From Multifurca ochricompacta (lineage: Eukaryota; Basidiomycota; Agaricomycetes; Russulales; Russulaceae), in contig WTXG01000001.1 in the NCBI GenBank assembly GCA_022496185.1, positions 310,001 through 374,000 on the forward strand: a DNA stretch of 64,000 bases, given 5' to 3'. Positions 11,047-22,840 of the stretch are shown here, piece after piece. Positions within the stretch are counted from its first letter, which is position 1. Each line of letters opens with the position of its first letter. Below the pieces are notes generated by a model. The model worked only from the letters and a program-made list of their open reading frames with translations, was not told where the DNA came from and ran no database searches. The translations under genes were made by a program, and so were the position numbers.

Positions 11047-11406
11047 GGGTGGGTGTGTGTGTCTGGGATCAATGTACAAGTGCAAGTCAAGAGCCTCGTC
11101 GAGCCGAGTTTTGTGGCAATTATGGTATGGTCTTATTATGATCTTATCTTATTCTTATTTATATTTCACCACAATACCGTGAGAAAAATACGCAACCGTT
11201 GGGAGGAAGTATGAGCTGCGCGTGGAAAGTCAGGATACATGGGGGCGAATGAATGAGTGGAGATATAAAATAGGATGCCCAGGCCCCGTCTACGTGGGTC
11301 ACAAATGAGAAAATAATTATGCACTCATGTACTGTGCCAGGCTGTCAGCGGCATATAAGCACGGCGCGTTGTAGTTATGATGGGTACGGGTGGTCATCGA
11401 GACGAC
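11047..11406. other. Upstream region of HEM3
   Basis: This is 360 bp between the NFU1 stop and the HEM3 start, both genes on the minus strand. It is AT-rich around 11110-11175. I see no gene and no binding site I can name. Confidence 0.45.
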
Positions 11407-12397
11407 TTACTCTGAGTCACGTTTTTCTGCCTGCTGTTGCGTTTGGTGAAGCCGCTGCTCAAACTTGCTAAACTCGACCTGCGCAATCTTTTCTTCTTCG
11501 TCCAAGACCTGATTGATTTTTTTTAGCGACGTATATATATATAACCGGGAAAGGAATGCTCACCTGCTCCGTTCCCTTGACCTCCGGTATGTAATGCATA
11601 AGCATTCGTTCGATGCCCGTCTTCAATGTTACAGTGCTCGAGTCGCATCCGCGACAACTCCCCTTCAACTTGATCTGAACGATACCGTCGTCGGTGAACC
11701 CACGATATTCAATGTCGCCTCCATCTTCCATAATCGCTGGTCTGACACGCGTGTCCAGTAGCTCCTTGATCATCGCGACCGTGTCTGAATCCGTATCCAG
11801 AATGCGTGTATCCTGTGGGCCCGCATTTTCCCTGTCTTCTTCAGAGCGAAATAGAGGCTGGCCAGAAGAGAAAAACTCCATGAGGATAGAGTATACCTCA
11901 GGCTTGAGGACCGACCACGGGTTTTCCGAGTCCTTTGTTACGGTGACAAAGTCTGGCCCATAGAACACCGCTTTCACACCCTCGATGCCGAATAAACGCA
12001 GTGCAAGAGGGGATGTAAGAGCTGTACGGGTGTCAAGGAACTCTGCAGAGCCCATCTCCATGACAGGCGCGCCAGGAATGAATTTTAGGGAGTCCTCATT
12101 CGGCGTTGTCTCTGTCTGTATGAACATGGATCGAGCTAAGTTAAATTAGCCAAATTAAAAGAAGGGAGGCAATAATAAGTGGTTACAGCGCACTCATGAG
12201 GGGATTAATACGGCTTATAGATGTCCTCGGCCGGATACTAGCACCTGTAGTTGAGAGTGTGCACCGATAGCTTGCGACCGAGACGATAATGCGTGGATGC
12301 TACGCAACCCACTGCCAGTCAAACCTGGATGTCTATGAAACGGACCCATTGGGCGTGATACCCTGGAACATGTAAAAAATATTCTTGAGGAGGTCAT
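11407..12397 (-). CDS. NFU1: Mitochondrial Fe-S cluster scaffold/targeting factor NFU1
   Basis: NFU1 passes 4Fe-4S clusters to late-acting mitochondrial enzymes such as lipoate synthase. Exons are 12397-12265, 12135-11564 and 11508-11407, giving 268 residues. An Arg/Ser/His-rich presequence with no acidic residues fills roughly the first 45 positions. The Nfu N-terminal domain starts at RSMFIQTETTPNEDSLKFIP. The NifU-like domain follows with RPAIMEDGGDIEYRGF and the cluster-binding GSCRGCDSSTVTLKTGIE, whose Cys-x-x-Cys lies at about residues 205 and 208. The C-terminal tail is charged and Gln-rich. Intron 1 uses a donor inside QAI, restoring the reading frame to QAIARSMF. The gene is divergent from ALG1 with only 151 bp between start codons. 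Confidence 0.94.
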
Positions 12398-12548
12398 GGC
12401 TTTGGCTTTAGTCTGGTGGCAAGCTCAGACACGCCATGTGTGTCCGCGATTAGTCAGCAAGGTGGGCGCCGGGGAGTGATGTGGTGTCCCAAACGCGTTG
12501 CGGTCGTCTACACTCTACATCACTCTGACCTGACCTACAAACCTCGCC
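12398..12548. promoter_or_regulatory. Compact bidirectional promoter of NFU1 and ALG1
   Basis: Only 151 bp separate the two ATGs, so both transcripts must start in this stretch. No TATA-like element stands out. Confidence 0.5.
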
Positions 12549-14530
12549 ATGTGGGATTTACTGGCAGGTCCCGTGTTTCTCCGGATAATATCTGTTGTCG
12601 CACTCCTCTGTGTAGCGAGGCTGCTTCTATGGAAAAAATCACCAAGCAAGCCCAGCCTAAGGTCGGTGGCAATTCTTGTGCTCGGAGATATTGGTAGAAG
12701 CCCTCGTATGATGTACCACGCGGAGAGCTTTGCGAAACTACATTTCGAAACCTTTCTTATCGGTTACAAAGGTCTGTCTCCCTACCGTTGTCAGATATTT
12801 ACTTCTCAGCGGACAGTCTGTCGCAGGCTCGAGACCGGTGCCGTCGTTGCTCTCTCTCCCCTATATCCGCTTTTTGTATCTTTCGCAACCACCTCTTGCC
12901 CTCAGAAAGTTTCCATTCATCATTTCTGCGCCGATAAAAATCGCTCAGCAAATAACGTCCATACTCCGCGTTCTCCTCTGGCGCATCCCACACCCCCCAG
13001 AATTCATTCTCGTGCAGGTAAGTTCATTCGCCGTCCACTCACATGGCAGTAGAGAGCAATGGCATAGAATCCACCTAGCATACCTACACTAGCCTTGGTA
13101 TGGCTCGTCGGCACACTGCGAGGGAGCAAAGTCATTATAGACTGGCATAACCTGGGGTACAGTATCCTTGCGCTCAATTTAGGATCCAATCACATATTTG
13201 TGAAGCTTGCCAGAATGTTGTTTACACCCATTCCTTACACGGAATGTTGGGCTGACTGCAATCCTGATTAGATTTGAGGCCAAATTTGGACAGTCGGCGC
13301 ATGCTCATCTGTTCGTGACGCGGGCTATGCATGACTTTCTCGTCAAGGAATGGGACCTTCAGTACGAGTTATACGTTATCCTTTCGCATTCTTGAATATG
13401 GAACGGTTTGTAAGGGGTCTCAAGGCCATTCTCCATGATCGGCCCCCTGCCCATTTTCACCCTGCCAATGCCTCTGAGATTCATGAAGTACAGTAAAACG
13501 CTGATTTTTTGTTTCCATTCTATCACTCACCTTTCCTCTTCAGCTTTTCCTTCGTATCTCGCCCTTTCTTCCCACTACCTTTCTGCCTGTGTACGATCCC
13601 CCGATGTCCACGCCTCTCACTCAGGTGTCATCCCATGCGCTCCCACGTCTACGGCCCGACCGGCCTGCCGTGCTTGTAAGCAGCACGAGCTGGACGGAAG
13701 ATGAAGATTTTTCGATACTTCTCGATGGATTATCGGAATATGAGCACCGTGCCCGGGCTTCATGTGGGGCACTGCCCCGTGTCTTGGTCCTTGTCACGGG
13801 AAAAGGCCCTCTGCGTGATGCGTACATGCGCAAAGCACAGGCCCTGCAAGGGGGCGACCATTGGCAATGGGTGCGCGTCATTAGCATGTGGCTTGAGCCG
13901 AAGGACTATCCTGTGCTTCTTGGTACGCCTTCCTAGTCCCCACCTCGAACTTTCAGACGTCAGCGAACTCAGCAGTGGGCTATGGGTGTAGGGTCCGCAG
14001 ACTTGGGTATATCGCTGCATTCAAGTTCTTCGGCACTAGATCTGCCTATGAAGATCGTGGACATGTTTGGGTGTGGCGTGCCCGTATGTGCACTTGACTT
14101 CGCGTGGTGGGTGTCTCAGGTTGCAGAATGACGGTTTCATACTCTTATATCTTATGCTTTTCATAATAATGAAACAGCCTCTCGGAACTTGTCATTGACG
14201 GTAAGAACGGCGTCATATTCCAGAACGCCGCTGGACTTGCCGATCAGTTGGAGGTATGTTCCGCTATGTGTCCGCGGGTGTCCGGATAAGTCAACTGTCC
14301 AGATGGAGTGTTGCTGATAACGTGTCCTCCGTCGATTTGCGCAGAATCTTCTCAAAGGCTTTCCAAACGCGGCAAGGCTAGAAAGTCTGCGGGCTTCGTT
14401 CAGGCGTACTGTCGAGCCTAGAAACGTATCAAACAGCGAAGATGAGGGGTGGGTGTGGAACTCGTGGGATGACAATTGGACAAGGGTAGTTCGGCCGGTT
14501 GTGTTACCGAACGTACACGTCGCTGGATGA
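12549..14530 (+). CDS. ALG1: Beta-1,4-mannosyltransferase ALG1 (dolichol pathway)
   Basis: ALG1 adds the first mannose to GlcNAc2-PP-dolichol on the cytosolic face of the ER. Nine exons: 12549-12771, 12827-13017, 13068-13216, 13272-13361, 13415-13487, 13544-13922, 13992-14106, 14178-14253 and 14345-14530, giving 493 residues with consistent phases. A hydrophobic N-terminal anchor (residues about 8-25) precedes [19 protein letters not shown], the diagnostic ALG1 start. Next come [36 protein letters not shown], the acceptor-side [28 protein letters not shown] and [12 protein letters not shown]. The GT-family sugar-nucleotide region is [19 protein letters not shown] with [16 protein letters not shown]. 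All are family hallmarks. No frame problems are seen. Confidence 0.95.
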
Positions 14531-16477
14531 CGTCTATTTGAGCCGAGCCGAGAACCTTGTGCCAGACGTAAAATGAAATTATTATTTTCGAATGTAGGGA
14601 GTTTTAATGACATCTGAAATCTGAAATGGGGCTTAGGGAATGCAGCTGGGCGCAAGAGGGCGAACATTGTGCATTGCATCCGCGTGAACGGTGCATGGCA
14701 GGCATTCGACTGGTCTAATACTGATGTTCTATATGACGTGTGTATGCGCCGGGGCTTCGTGTTGAGGTCGAGACTGTTTTCTGTAAGTGAAACGAACAAG
14801 GGGAAAAGTCGAGGTCGAGATTGATAGTGGCGCCTTGACTATACTCCCCCATTTTTCAACCTATGGGTGTGCGCGTGTAAGTATGTTCTCGACCGAATAG
14901 TGTTTCTGATTGATTGACAAGATTTTTTCTTTTTTTTCTTCTTTTTTTCTGTTCTGTTACTCTAATACTATACAGTACAGTATATCCTTAAGGACGGACG
15001 GACATCCTACAACCACGTGTTTTACATCATTTCCGGTTGTTCAAGGCTGAAAAAGGCTGAAACTGAAAAGACGACCCGTCATCGGGATCGCGGGATCGGC
15101 AATCAACAATAACATTGATGGTGAGTGAGTGAGGAGACGCCAGGTGGCGACCGACGGCGAATGGGCTATCGATGACGTCAAGAGAAGTATCGAGATACGG
15201 ATTATGAAGTGAATCGGGATGTAAGTTTCCGCCCGTCAGGCGCAGGCGCAAAACTGGCCGCGAATTCAGTTGTTTATTATTGAGTAAAGTATAAGTACAA
15301 GTATAAGTATAAGTATGTGAAATAGGTAAAAAATTTGGCACATGGGTGGAGAAGCCTCAAGGACGCCGGGGTCGAGACCCAAGGCCAAGAGAAGGAGAGA
15401 AGGAAGGAGGAGAAGAGGAGAAAACCGGCCGGGAGCGGGAGACTTCCCAGGCGCTCGATAAGATTGGATGATGTGTAATTGGCAACGGTTTAAGTTTGTT
15501 TCCATCAGAAGGAAGAACAGAACCTTGTGTGTACCCCCACTCGCCACAGCCACCGAAGCAAAAGAAAAAAGAAAGGAAAGAACTATTTAGGGGGGTGGGT
15601 GAATAGACAAGGGATGCTCGATCTATGTACGTGTGTGTGTAACGTGGATCTAACGAGGTTCTGGTGGAGCGTCGGAGTTGGAGTGATGGAGGTCTTAAGG
15701 GAAAAAGGAAGGAAAGGAAAGGAAAAGAAAGGAGGGCGAGGGAAAGCGAAAAAGAAAAGGCGTGGGGCGTGGTATATAGTAGGGGTAGAAGTAGGCACAC
15801 ATGCATGTGGTGTGTGTGGGCGTGTGGGATTGGGGAGAGGCACGGCACGAATCAAGGTGGAGGGGGAGAAAGGGTCTAGAACCTTTCCACGGAAGAGGGG
15901 GATTGGGTGGAGTGGAGTGGAAGAAGCACGTGGGATGGTAGTAAGCGGGCGCGGGATTGATTGGCGGTACGGTCCCAGATTGAGATTGACGTCGAAAGGT
16001 TCGAGACTATGACCAAAGGTGGATATTGTTAGAGGTTAGTGGATGATTATATATAATTATAATTATAATTATAATTATATTAATAAATGATCGGTGGCGA
16101 GGAGGGGGTTAGTTCAATGAACTGGGCTGGGCTGGTATCCGATCGAAAATAAAAATAATAAAAACAAAACAAAAAAATTAGTGTAAGTGTAGGAGAGTGT
16201 GAGTGAGAGTGAGTGAGACAGTGAGCGAGAGCGAGAGTGAGGTTTGTTTTGAAATGTGACGTCATCGGTAATGATGAGAGCAAAGGGTCACTGAGGACTC
16301 AAGCCTAGAACGCGGGGCGGGGAAAATGACTATGACTACCTCCTCCTCTCTCCTTTCTCCTCTCTCGTCCTCATCCTCACCCTCACCCTCGTCCTCGTCC
16401 TCGTCCACCTTCATCTCTTTCTACCCGCCTTGATATCTTTCCTTTTCACCACTCAACTCTTCCTCTTACTCCTCCTC
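14531..16477. other. Long intergenic gap with polypurine and AT repeats
   Basis: This is 1.9 kb with no reading frame showing recognisable similarity. It holds AAGTAT-type repeats near 15285-15315, a purine-only tract around 15690-15765 (giving false Lys/Arg/Gly and His/Pro/Ser-rich ORFs on the two strands), an AATTAT tandem at about 16047-16081, and a CT-rich stretch at 16338-16420 just before the phosphatase gene, probably its promoter and 5' UTR. Confidence 0.55.
16047..16081. repeat. AATTAT tandem repeat
   Basis: Near-perfect six-base units of A and T, self-complementary, so the tract could form hairpins. It lies in non-coding DNA upstream of the phosphatase gene. Confidence 0.8.
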
Positions 16478-19400
16478 ATGGATTTCTTCTCTCTCCCACA
16501 TCAGAAGCAGCCGGCTGTAACGGAGGATGAGGATGGTGCAACCGACTTGTTCGCCAAAGCAATTGACGAGAGATTCAATAACAACGTACTGGTCGCCCCA
16601 ACATCAACATCAACATCCGCGTTATCTAACAATAACAGGATAACCCCCCTTTCACTACTATCCCTTTCTTCAGTTCCTCGTAATACCAATAACCATCCCC
16701 CCACTCAGCACCTTCCCTCTCGAACCCATTCTCATCATTTACCAGCTTCCTCACCATCCGCTTCCCTTTTCAACGCTCTCCTCCCCACAGATTTACCAGA
16801 CATCCTTTCTGATTCCCATGCCCTCATTTTAGACATTCGTCCACTTCCCGCTTATCTTGCCTCCCGCTTTCCCCATGCCGTTCCACTTTCCGTCCCATCC
16901 ACACTCCTCAAACGTCCCTTATTTTCCACGCTAAAACTTGCGGAAATGCTTCCAAACAGGGCTGCGCGTCGCAAGTTCTCTCAGTGGCGTAACGCAAAAC
17001 GCATACTCGTTTATGACGCCGACTCTGCCATCCTTTCGGAGGGCAGCAACATTCTTGGCCTTCTTCGGAAATTTCGTGCCGAGGCTGGTCTATCCGCAGA
17101 TCCACAACCCTCTAGTCCGTCGGAAGAGTTGCAACTCAACTGGCTCAAGGGCGGCTTCCAGGCCGTCTTTCGTGAACAGCAGACTCTTCTCGACTTCAAT
17201 GTCGCCTCGGATGACGATGATGACGAAGATACTCCCTCTCCGCCGGCATTCGCAGCCTCAGACTACCTCGTAAGCTCCGAGCCATTCGACTTGACATCCG
17301 CGGCATCTCGCCAGACTGCGCTTTCAATACCAATGGCAAATCGCCCAGCCCTTCTCCGCACAAAACATTTGCCTATGAGCGCATTCACCGTCAGTTCGAC
17401 GACGTCACAGCGCTCTGGCTCGGCCCATCACAAACTCTACCTCGGTAAACAGGCGGCCGCACGGGATCAAATATCCGGGAGTGCCATTGGCGGCCATACT
17501 TCGTCCATTCGCACCGAGTTCGTTTCCAGACCATCAGGAACCGTCACAGTTCCTCAATCCACTTCCGGCCCTGGTCCCAATGTGGCATACAATCCATTCT
17601 ACGACACAATCCGACAAAATCTCGAGTTGTCGCACGGGATCACCGAACGCATTTCGCTCAAGATTAGTCGGATCACGAAGGATCGGATTGACGACCTGCC
17701 ATTTATGTGGCTGAGGGAACTCGGGCGGTTAGCCAGCCCAGATGATGAGGGGACAGATGCCGAGGATAATGTCGAAGGCGAAAGTGGAAGCGGAAGCGGC
17801 ATGAGTGGGGATGATCAGAGCGGGATGACCAGCGACAGCGGAGAGGACAGCGGAAGTGGCAAGGACTACGCAGACGGTCATCGTGGGCGCGGAAACCCCA
17901 TGGATGTGGCGCCTACCACTTTCCCTACGAGACCCTCTGCAACGACTCCCGAAGATGTGCATGCAGAAGGATCGGAAACACTCGCTATGCAATTTTATCG
18001 CATAGAACTCGGAGAACAGAGGCGACTCATGGGTGTGATGGAGCATCACTCGAGGGAAAGTGGACGGATTATAGAGGAAGGCGAGATGAGGAGCAGCAAG
18101 TCAAAGGCAAAGAGGAACAAGCAGCGAAGCAAGGGTACGGGGCGCTCCTCACGAGGAAAGCACGGATCTCGTGAGTTTCCTTTCAGCATCACAGCGGGTG
18201 TGGAAAAGGGGGCAAAGAATAGGTAATTTTTTGGGGTCAACTCGGCTAGTGTTACCGCAAAAGTAGTGACTTTTCTCTTCACAGGTACCGTAACATTTGG
18301 CCCTTTGAGCATGCACGTGTACGCCTCCAGAAGCAGAAACCCAAGTCCAATCAACGGCTGAATGCGAAGCTACCCACATCCCCTTTTTCTTCGAATTCGA
18401 ATCCTGGGTCTCTCCATCCCCTTACTCTCCCTCAGCCGACCGATTTCCTTCCTCCAATCACCCTATCACTCTCCAGTGCCCGTTCTATCCAGCTTCCACT
18501 GAATACCCCGGCCGCGTCGTCGTCAACCGATGACTATGTCAATGCATCCTATGTTCAACCTCTCGGCACCAAGAAGCGGTACATCGCCACTCAGGGCCCT
18601 CTACCAGAAACTTTCAATGACTTTTGGATGTACGTAGTTATTTATATTTTCATTTTCCTTCGTCTGACTTGTGAACATGTGTGCCTGAATGCGGTTGGTA
18701 GGCTAGTGTGGGAACAAAACGTCCACGTCATTGTCATGCTCACTCGTGAAGTCGAGGGATCAACAATCAAGTGCGGCAACTATTGGTCTGGCGAGAACTT
18801 CGGGCCGCTCCGCCTGAAGCTCATCGAAGTCTCCGGTGCAATCGATGAGTACGAGAAGTCGGACCGCAGGGCACCTGGTGGCTCTTTCTTCCCATCCGTT
18901 TCCCAAACTCTGTCGGCGACCTCCGAACCTGGTTCTGGCAATGGCAGCAGTAACGGCAACTTCCCCCAATCGACTGTCAAACGTGTGCTCGAGCTTTCCC
19001 ATGTAAGCTTTTCACACTTACCCCCGCGGCGCGTCGTGCAGTTCCAGTATCTTGATTGGCCGGATCTTAACGTTCCGGGCGACACACGCGGCGTACTGGA
19101 ACTCATCCGGGAGGTCGAGCGCTCAGTCGAATTTAGCGAGGAATCCCGTGGATCGTGGGAAGGTCCTCGTCGCCACGACGACTGGCGTGGTTGTGCTATG
19201 ATTGGTACAGTTCGCCCACGGGGGCCCACTCTTCGCAACAGCCGCGATGTAAGCCCGAACGGAACTAGGAGCGGCAGTAGTGGGAGCGGTGCCAGTAGTC
19301 CGGGCTTCGATGCTATCGACTCGGATACGGGTATCATGAAACATGCACTGGGAGAACGTCCCGTACTCCTGCATTGTTCTGCCGGCGTTGGGCGCACGGG

Positions 19401-21212
19401 CGGTTTCATCGCAATTGACGCAGTTCTAGATGGCGTCCGCCGCGAGATGAGAAAACGTCGTGAGGGCTGGCGATTCACTGGAGCCCCTTGGGCTGAGAGC
19501 CAAATTTCCAGAAGTCTCAGTGGAAGGGCCAGCGCGGAACGAGCTGGGCATACAAGCGGCAGCAGCACAAGCGAGAAAGACCGCACCTCTTCGAGCGATG
19601 AGGTGGCTGCGATGGACGTTGACGAAGCCTCTGTCGGAGAGCGCGCTCCGCCTGTTTCCGGTCTTGTCATGAAGTTACCAGCTGAAGATAATAAGGCGGC
19701 TATGCATGTCCCTGTGGTTGGCATGATGACACCCTCTTCATCGACTCGTCCTCCAGGAGAGAACGTGCACCGTCACATGCTACGCCGATGGAGGTTGATG
19801 CAATCAGTTTGGCGACCACGTCTCCGTGGACTACTATCGACTCCCGGCACAAGCTGCAGACCTGGATTCCTAGAACCCGCCAATCAGAGCCTCTCTCTTC
19901 TCCATCTTCGGCTTCTGCCCAAGAGCATCGTCTACCAACCGCTTCGGTGACTTCGGCTGTTTCACAAGCTTTGTCCCGCTCCCTGTCGCCGTCCGGCGAT
20001 TCCGCGCTCTCTGACATTTCCTCATTGAGTCTTCCGCTTTCTTTGCGCAGCAGCTTCTCTCCTGCTGGCCCTGGAGCCAATCTTACATCATGCACACACA
20101 GCAGCCTTGCCACCGCCGCTGGTACAAATCAGCGCACTCAGACGTTTACCGCCCCTACAGTTGCACCGTTGACCAACGCCACGCTGAGTACCACTTCATC
20201 TTCAGGGTCTGCTGCGGTGGTGTCGCCATCGCTTCTGCCAGCTGCGGAGATTGCACAACCTGTCGCGAAACGTGCTACAAGTTCCTGCTTACCTCCGGAC
20301 ACCGAAGTTGCCTCCGACTCTTCTCGAGGACTTTCGACAGGTGCCTCGTCGCTTCTCTCAGACACCAAGAGTGGCTCCCCTGAGACTTTGCCAACTGACC
20401 CATCCGTTGTGGACCTATCATCTGCGACCAAGACGGACTTGGAGAATGCTGGTCTACGATTGCCTTTACCCGCGCTTTCAGGGGTCTCGACGAGAAAGTC
20501 GGGGTCAAAGAGCAGAGAATCTCCATCGGGGAACGAGGATTCGCCCCCCAATGGTTCAGATCCGTATTTCTCCCAATCCCATTCCCAGTCGGAGCAACAC
20601 TCCCCACCTGCCTTTGATTATACCCGACCGCGGCGATTGCACGATGATCGACACAGCCCCGCATTGCTATCTTCACTAGATGAGCCGATTCACCGCGTTA
20701 TCGAGGACATGCGCGAGCAGCGTATGAGTTTGTGTCAGAGTCTGCGCCAATACGTTTTCGTGCACCGTGCAGTGATTGATGGCGTGCTGATGTTGGTTGA
20801 CGAGGAACGAACGATCTACGGCAAAACATGGAAGGACAGCGATCTCGAGGAGCTGTCGGAGTTCGTGTCAGCGCGATTCCCTTCCGACCCGCCAGTGGCC
20901 ACAAGCGAAAGTGGGAGTGTCAGCAGTGCTGTGGACAGGATTGGGAGTGGTCCGACCGCTTTCGTCACAAGTGGGAGCGGCAAGAACGGGAGCGAGAGTA
21001 AATCTAGCATGGAGGCGTCACCGAGTAAAGGCAAGCGTCGTGCGTCGCCGACAGAGCTTCCCAAGGAAGATAGAAGGGGCGACATGCGGATGTCAAAGCG
21101 ACTTAGTACGAAGCGGGTGCTGCGTACTAGCGACGAATATTCGCGCGAGGATATCACTGAGGCCAGTCGGCGCGAAGAGGATATCGTCGTGACACCGCTC
21201 GCTTCGCGCTAG
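16478..21212 (+). CDS. Protein tyrosine phosphatase with N-terminal rhodanese-like domain and a huge insertion
   Basis: This looks like a fungal MAP-kinase phosphatase of the Pyp1/Ptp2/Ptp3 type. Exons are 16478-18222, 18285-18629 and 18702-21212, about 1533 residues once one base is added. A rhodanese-like domain lies at about residues 100-240 (ALILDIRPLPAYLASRFPHA; the catalytic-Cys position reads VYDADSA, so it should be inactive). The PTP domain starts at KNRYRNIWPFEHARVRL, then DDYVNASYV, the WPDLNVPGD loop, and the P-loop HCSAGVGRTGG with Cys about 922. Only some 450 codons later comes the Q-loop region CQSLRQYVFVHRAVIDG. The stretch between is Ser/Thr/Pro-rich. The frame changes once, between about 19692 and 19790, consistent with one missing base. 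An ATG at 16430 would add a hydrophobic N-terminus; I prefer 16478. Confidence 0.85.
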
Positions 21213-21573
21213 GTAACTTTAATCCTTCTAAACCTATTCGATTGGACATTAGTGTTTGGGTTTCATGCGTGACAATCATTTCGTTCGTGGCTTGCTTTGT
21301 TGTGCCTTTTTGCATTTTTGTTTACCTTCTTCCAATCTAGTTTCGTTTTCGTAATTTGCATCTTTCCTCTCATCTCAAGACCAATTGCAATATACCGATT
21401 GACACTACTGTACAGTCTTCCTGGCCATGCATACGCTCGTGCGAGAGCTTTCTGTTAGTATCACAGTGATCCCTCCATATCTATATCAGCAGTATATTTG
21501 TGAAACCTTTTTTTTTTTGACTGGATTGTTGCACTTTTCATGGCTCCCCCAATCAACGTTAAGCCTTATCCTC
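21213..21573. other. Intergenic region between convergent phosphatase gene and SDO1
   Basis: This is 361 bp with T-rich sequence and nothing recognisable; taken as two 3' untranslated regions. Confidence 0.5.
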
Positions 21574-22657
21574 TCAACTTCCGACCATTGCACTCGTATT
21601 GAAAGCTAGTGTCTCCACGCGACCCTTGCCCTTCACTGTCTTATTGAGCAGATCGGTTATCACCCGGAACTGTCCAGGATCAATAAGCATCGTCTACAGA
21701 AAGGTGAGGCTCAGACGAAGGATGTTGGCGATGATATTCTACCTACCCCTGACCATTCCTCTCCTGTCTCTTCGCGCTCGAGCTTATCTATGCCGTCAAG
21801 TAGTTTCGCACGCAGACCGTCGATATTGGCTACGGGGATAGTGACGCGAATCCTCATTTTGGCGCGCTCGATGGGAAGGGTAGAGTCCGATTGAAGTATC
21901 TTGATACACTCGGCCACCTAAACGCAGAGTTTGCATGGTAATCTAGGGTAGGACGAGGGACATACCTGACTCTTAGCATTTTTGTTTGCGCGCACGGAGT
22001 AGCCTGCTTCCGTCATGGCCTTCTCAATGATGCCGACAGAGTAAGGCGCCTGCGTGGCTGGATCTGCACACTTCTCAGCGACCAGAGTCGCGATTTCGCG
22101 ACGCAGCGCTGCGATGTCATGTTCTCGCTCTTTCTCACTGACCTGAACATCGCCTTTGCTGAGGATCTGCAAACCGGGTACGTATGCGGTGGTACCCTTT
22201 TAGAGGAGAGGTAGACACACCTCTCGGGCAATCGTATCTCGATCGTCTGTGCCGAAGGACTTCTTCAGATCATTTGACTTGGCCACCTCTCCTTTCGAGA
22301 CATTCATAAAAACGTTAGAGATCTGGAGAATTTCATCCAAATCCTTTTCCCTGGGCCCGATTGACTGAGGGAGAAGAATGCTAAACGAATAAGGGGACGT
22401 ACACGCCGTTTCGCCACTCTTGGACTTTGTTCTTATAACATGCAATCTGAAAGTCGGGATGATGATGACATTAGCGCGTGAGATGGTGTTAAAACTTACT
22501 CACCTCATATCTTTTCCCGCCTTTCTTTAGACGGACTATGGATACGTTTGTCAATCTATTGGCGACGAAGATTAGGTTTTAGTTTTATTTGAAGTATGAT
22601 ACCGACTATCCAATTAATTACACACTTGATCTGATTCGATGGTTGGTTAATCGGCAT
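21574..22657 (-). CDS. SDO1: Ribosome maturation protein SDO1/SBDS
   Basis: SDO1 works with the GTPase Efl1 to release Tif6/eIF6 from pre-60S ribosomes in the cytoplasm. Seven exons: 22657-22626, 22555-22504, 22446-22403, 22350-22221, 22166-21966, 21917-21747 and 21693-21574, giving 249 residues. The N-terminal FYSH domain begins INQPSNQIKLTNVSIVRLKK and contains EIACYKNKVQEWRNGVEKD, then LQISNVFMNVSKGEVAK and LKKSFGTDD. The central helices are followed by MRIRVTIPVANIDGL and the C-terminal LIDPGQFRVITDLLNK. I chose the ATG at 22657 because it gives exactly the conserved start. An in-frame ORF extends to 22819, but its extra residues are a His-Pro repeat encoded by a GAGGAT simple repeat and are more likely 5' UTR. 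Confidence 0.95.
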
Positions 22658-22670
22658 GGGCTTAAAGAAA

Positions 22671-22732
22671 TGAGGGAGATGAGGATAAGGATGAGAATGA
22701 GGATGAGGATGAGGATGAGGATGAGGATGAGA
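22671..22732. repeat. GAGGAT hexanucleotide repeat
   Basis: Imperfect GATGAG/GAGGAT units upstream of the SDO1 start codon, in the promoter shared with RVS167. It reads as His-Pro repeats on the minus strand. Confidence 0.8.
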
Positions 22733-22840
22733 TAACTTCTTCACTTCGGACCGCAACCCACATCCGCTCGTTACTCCACTCACCTTGGTATCCTCCATTA
22801 CCCCGCACCTTATAGACATTTTCTTTCATTTCCAATAAAC

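Noticed and set aside
15266..15855. Minus-strand ORFs of 90-163 residues
   Set aside because: They are Leu/Ser/Pro/His-rich translations of a purine-only tract and overlap each other in several frames; no family pattern.
22658..22819. N-terminal extension of SDO1
   Set aside because: It is in frame, but the extra residues are a His-Pro repeat from a simple repeat, and the conserved family start lies at 22657.
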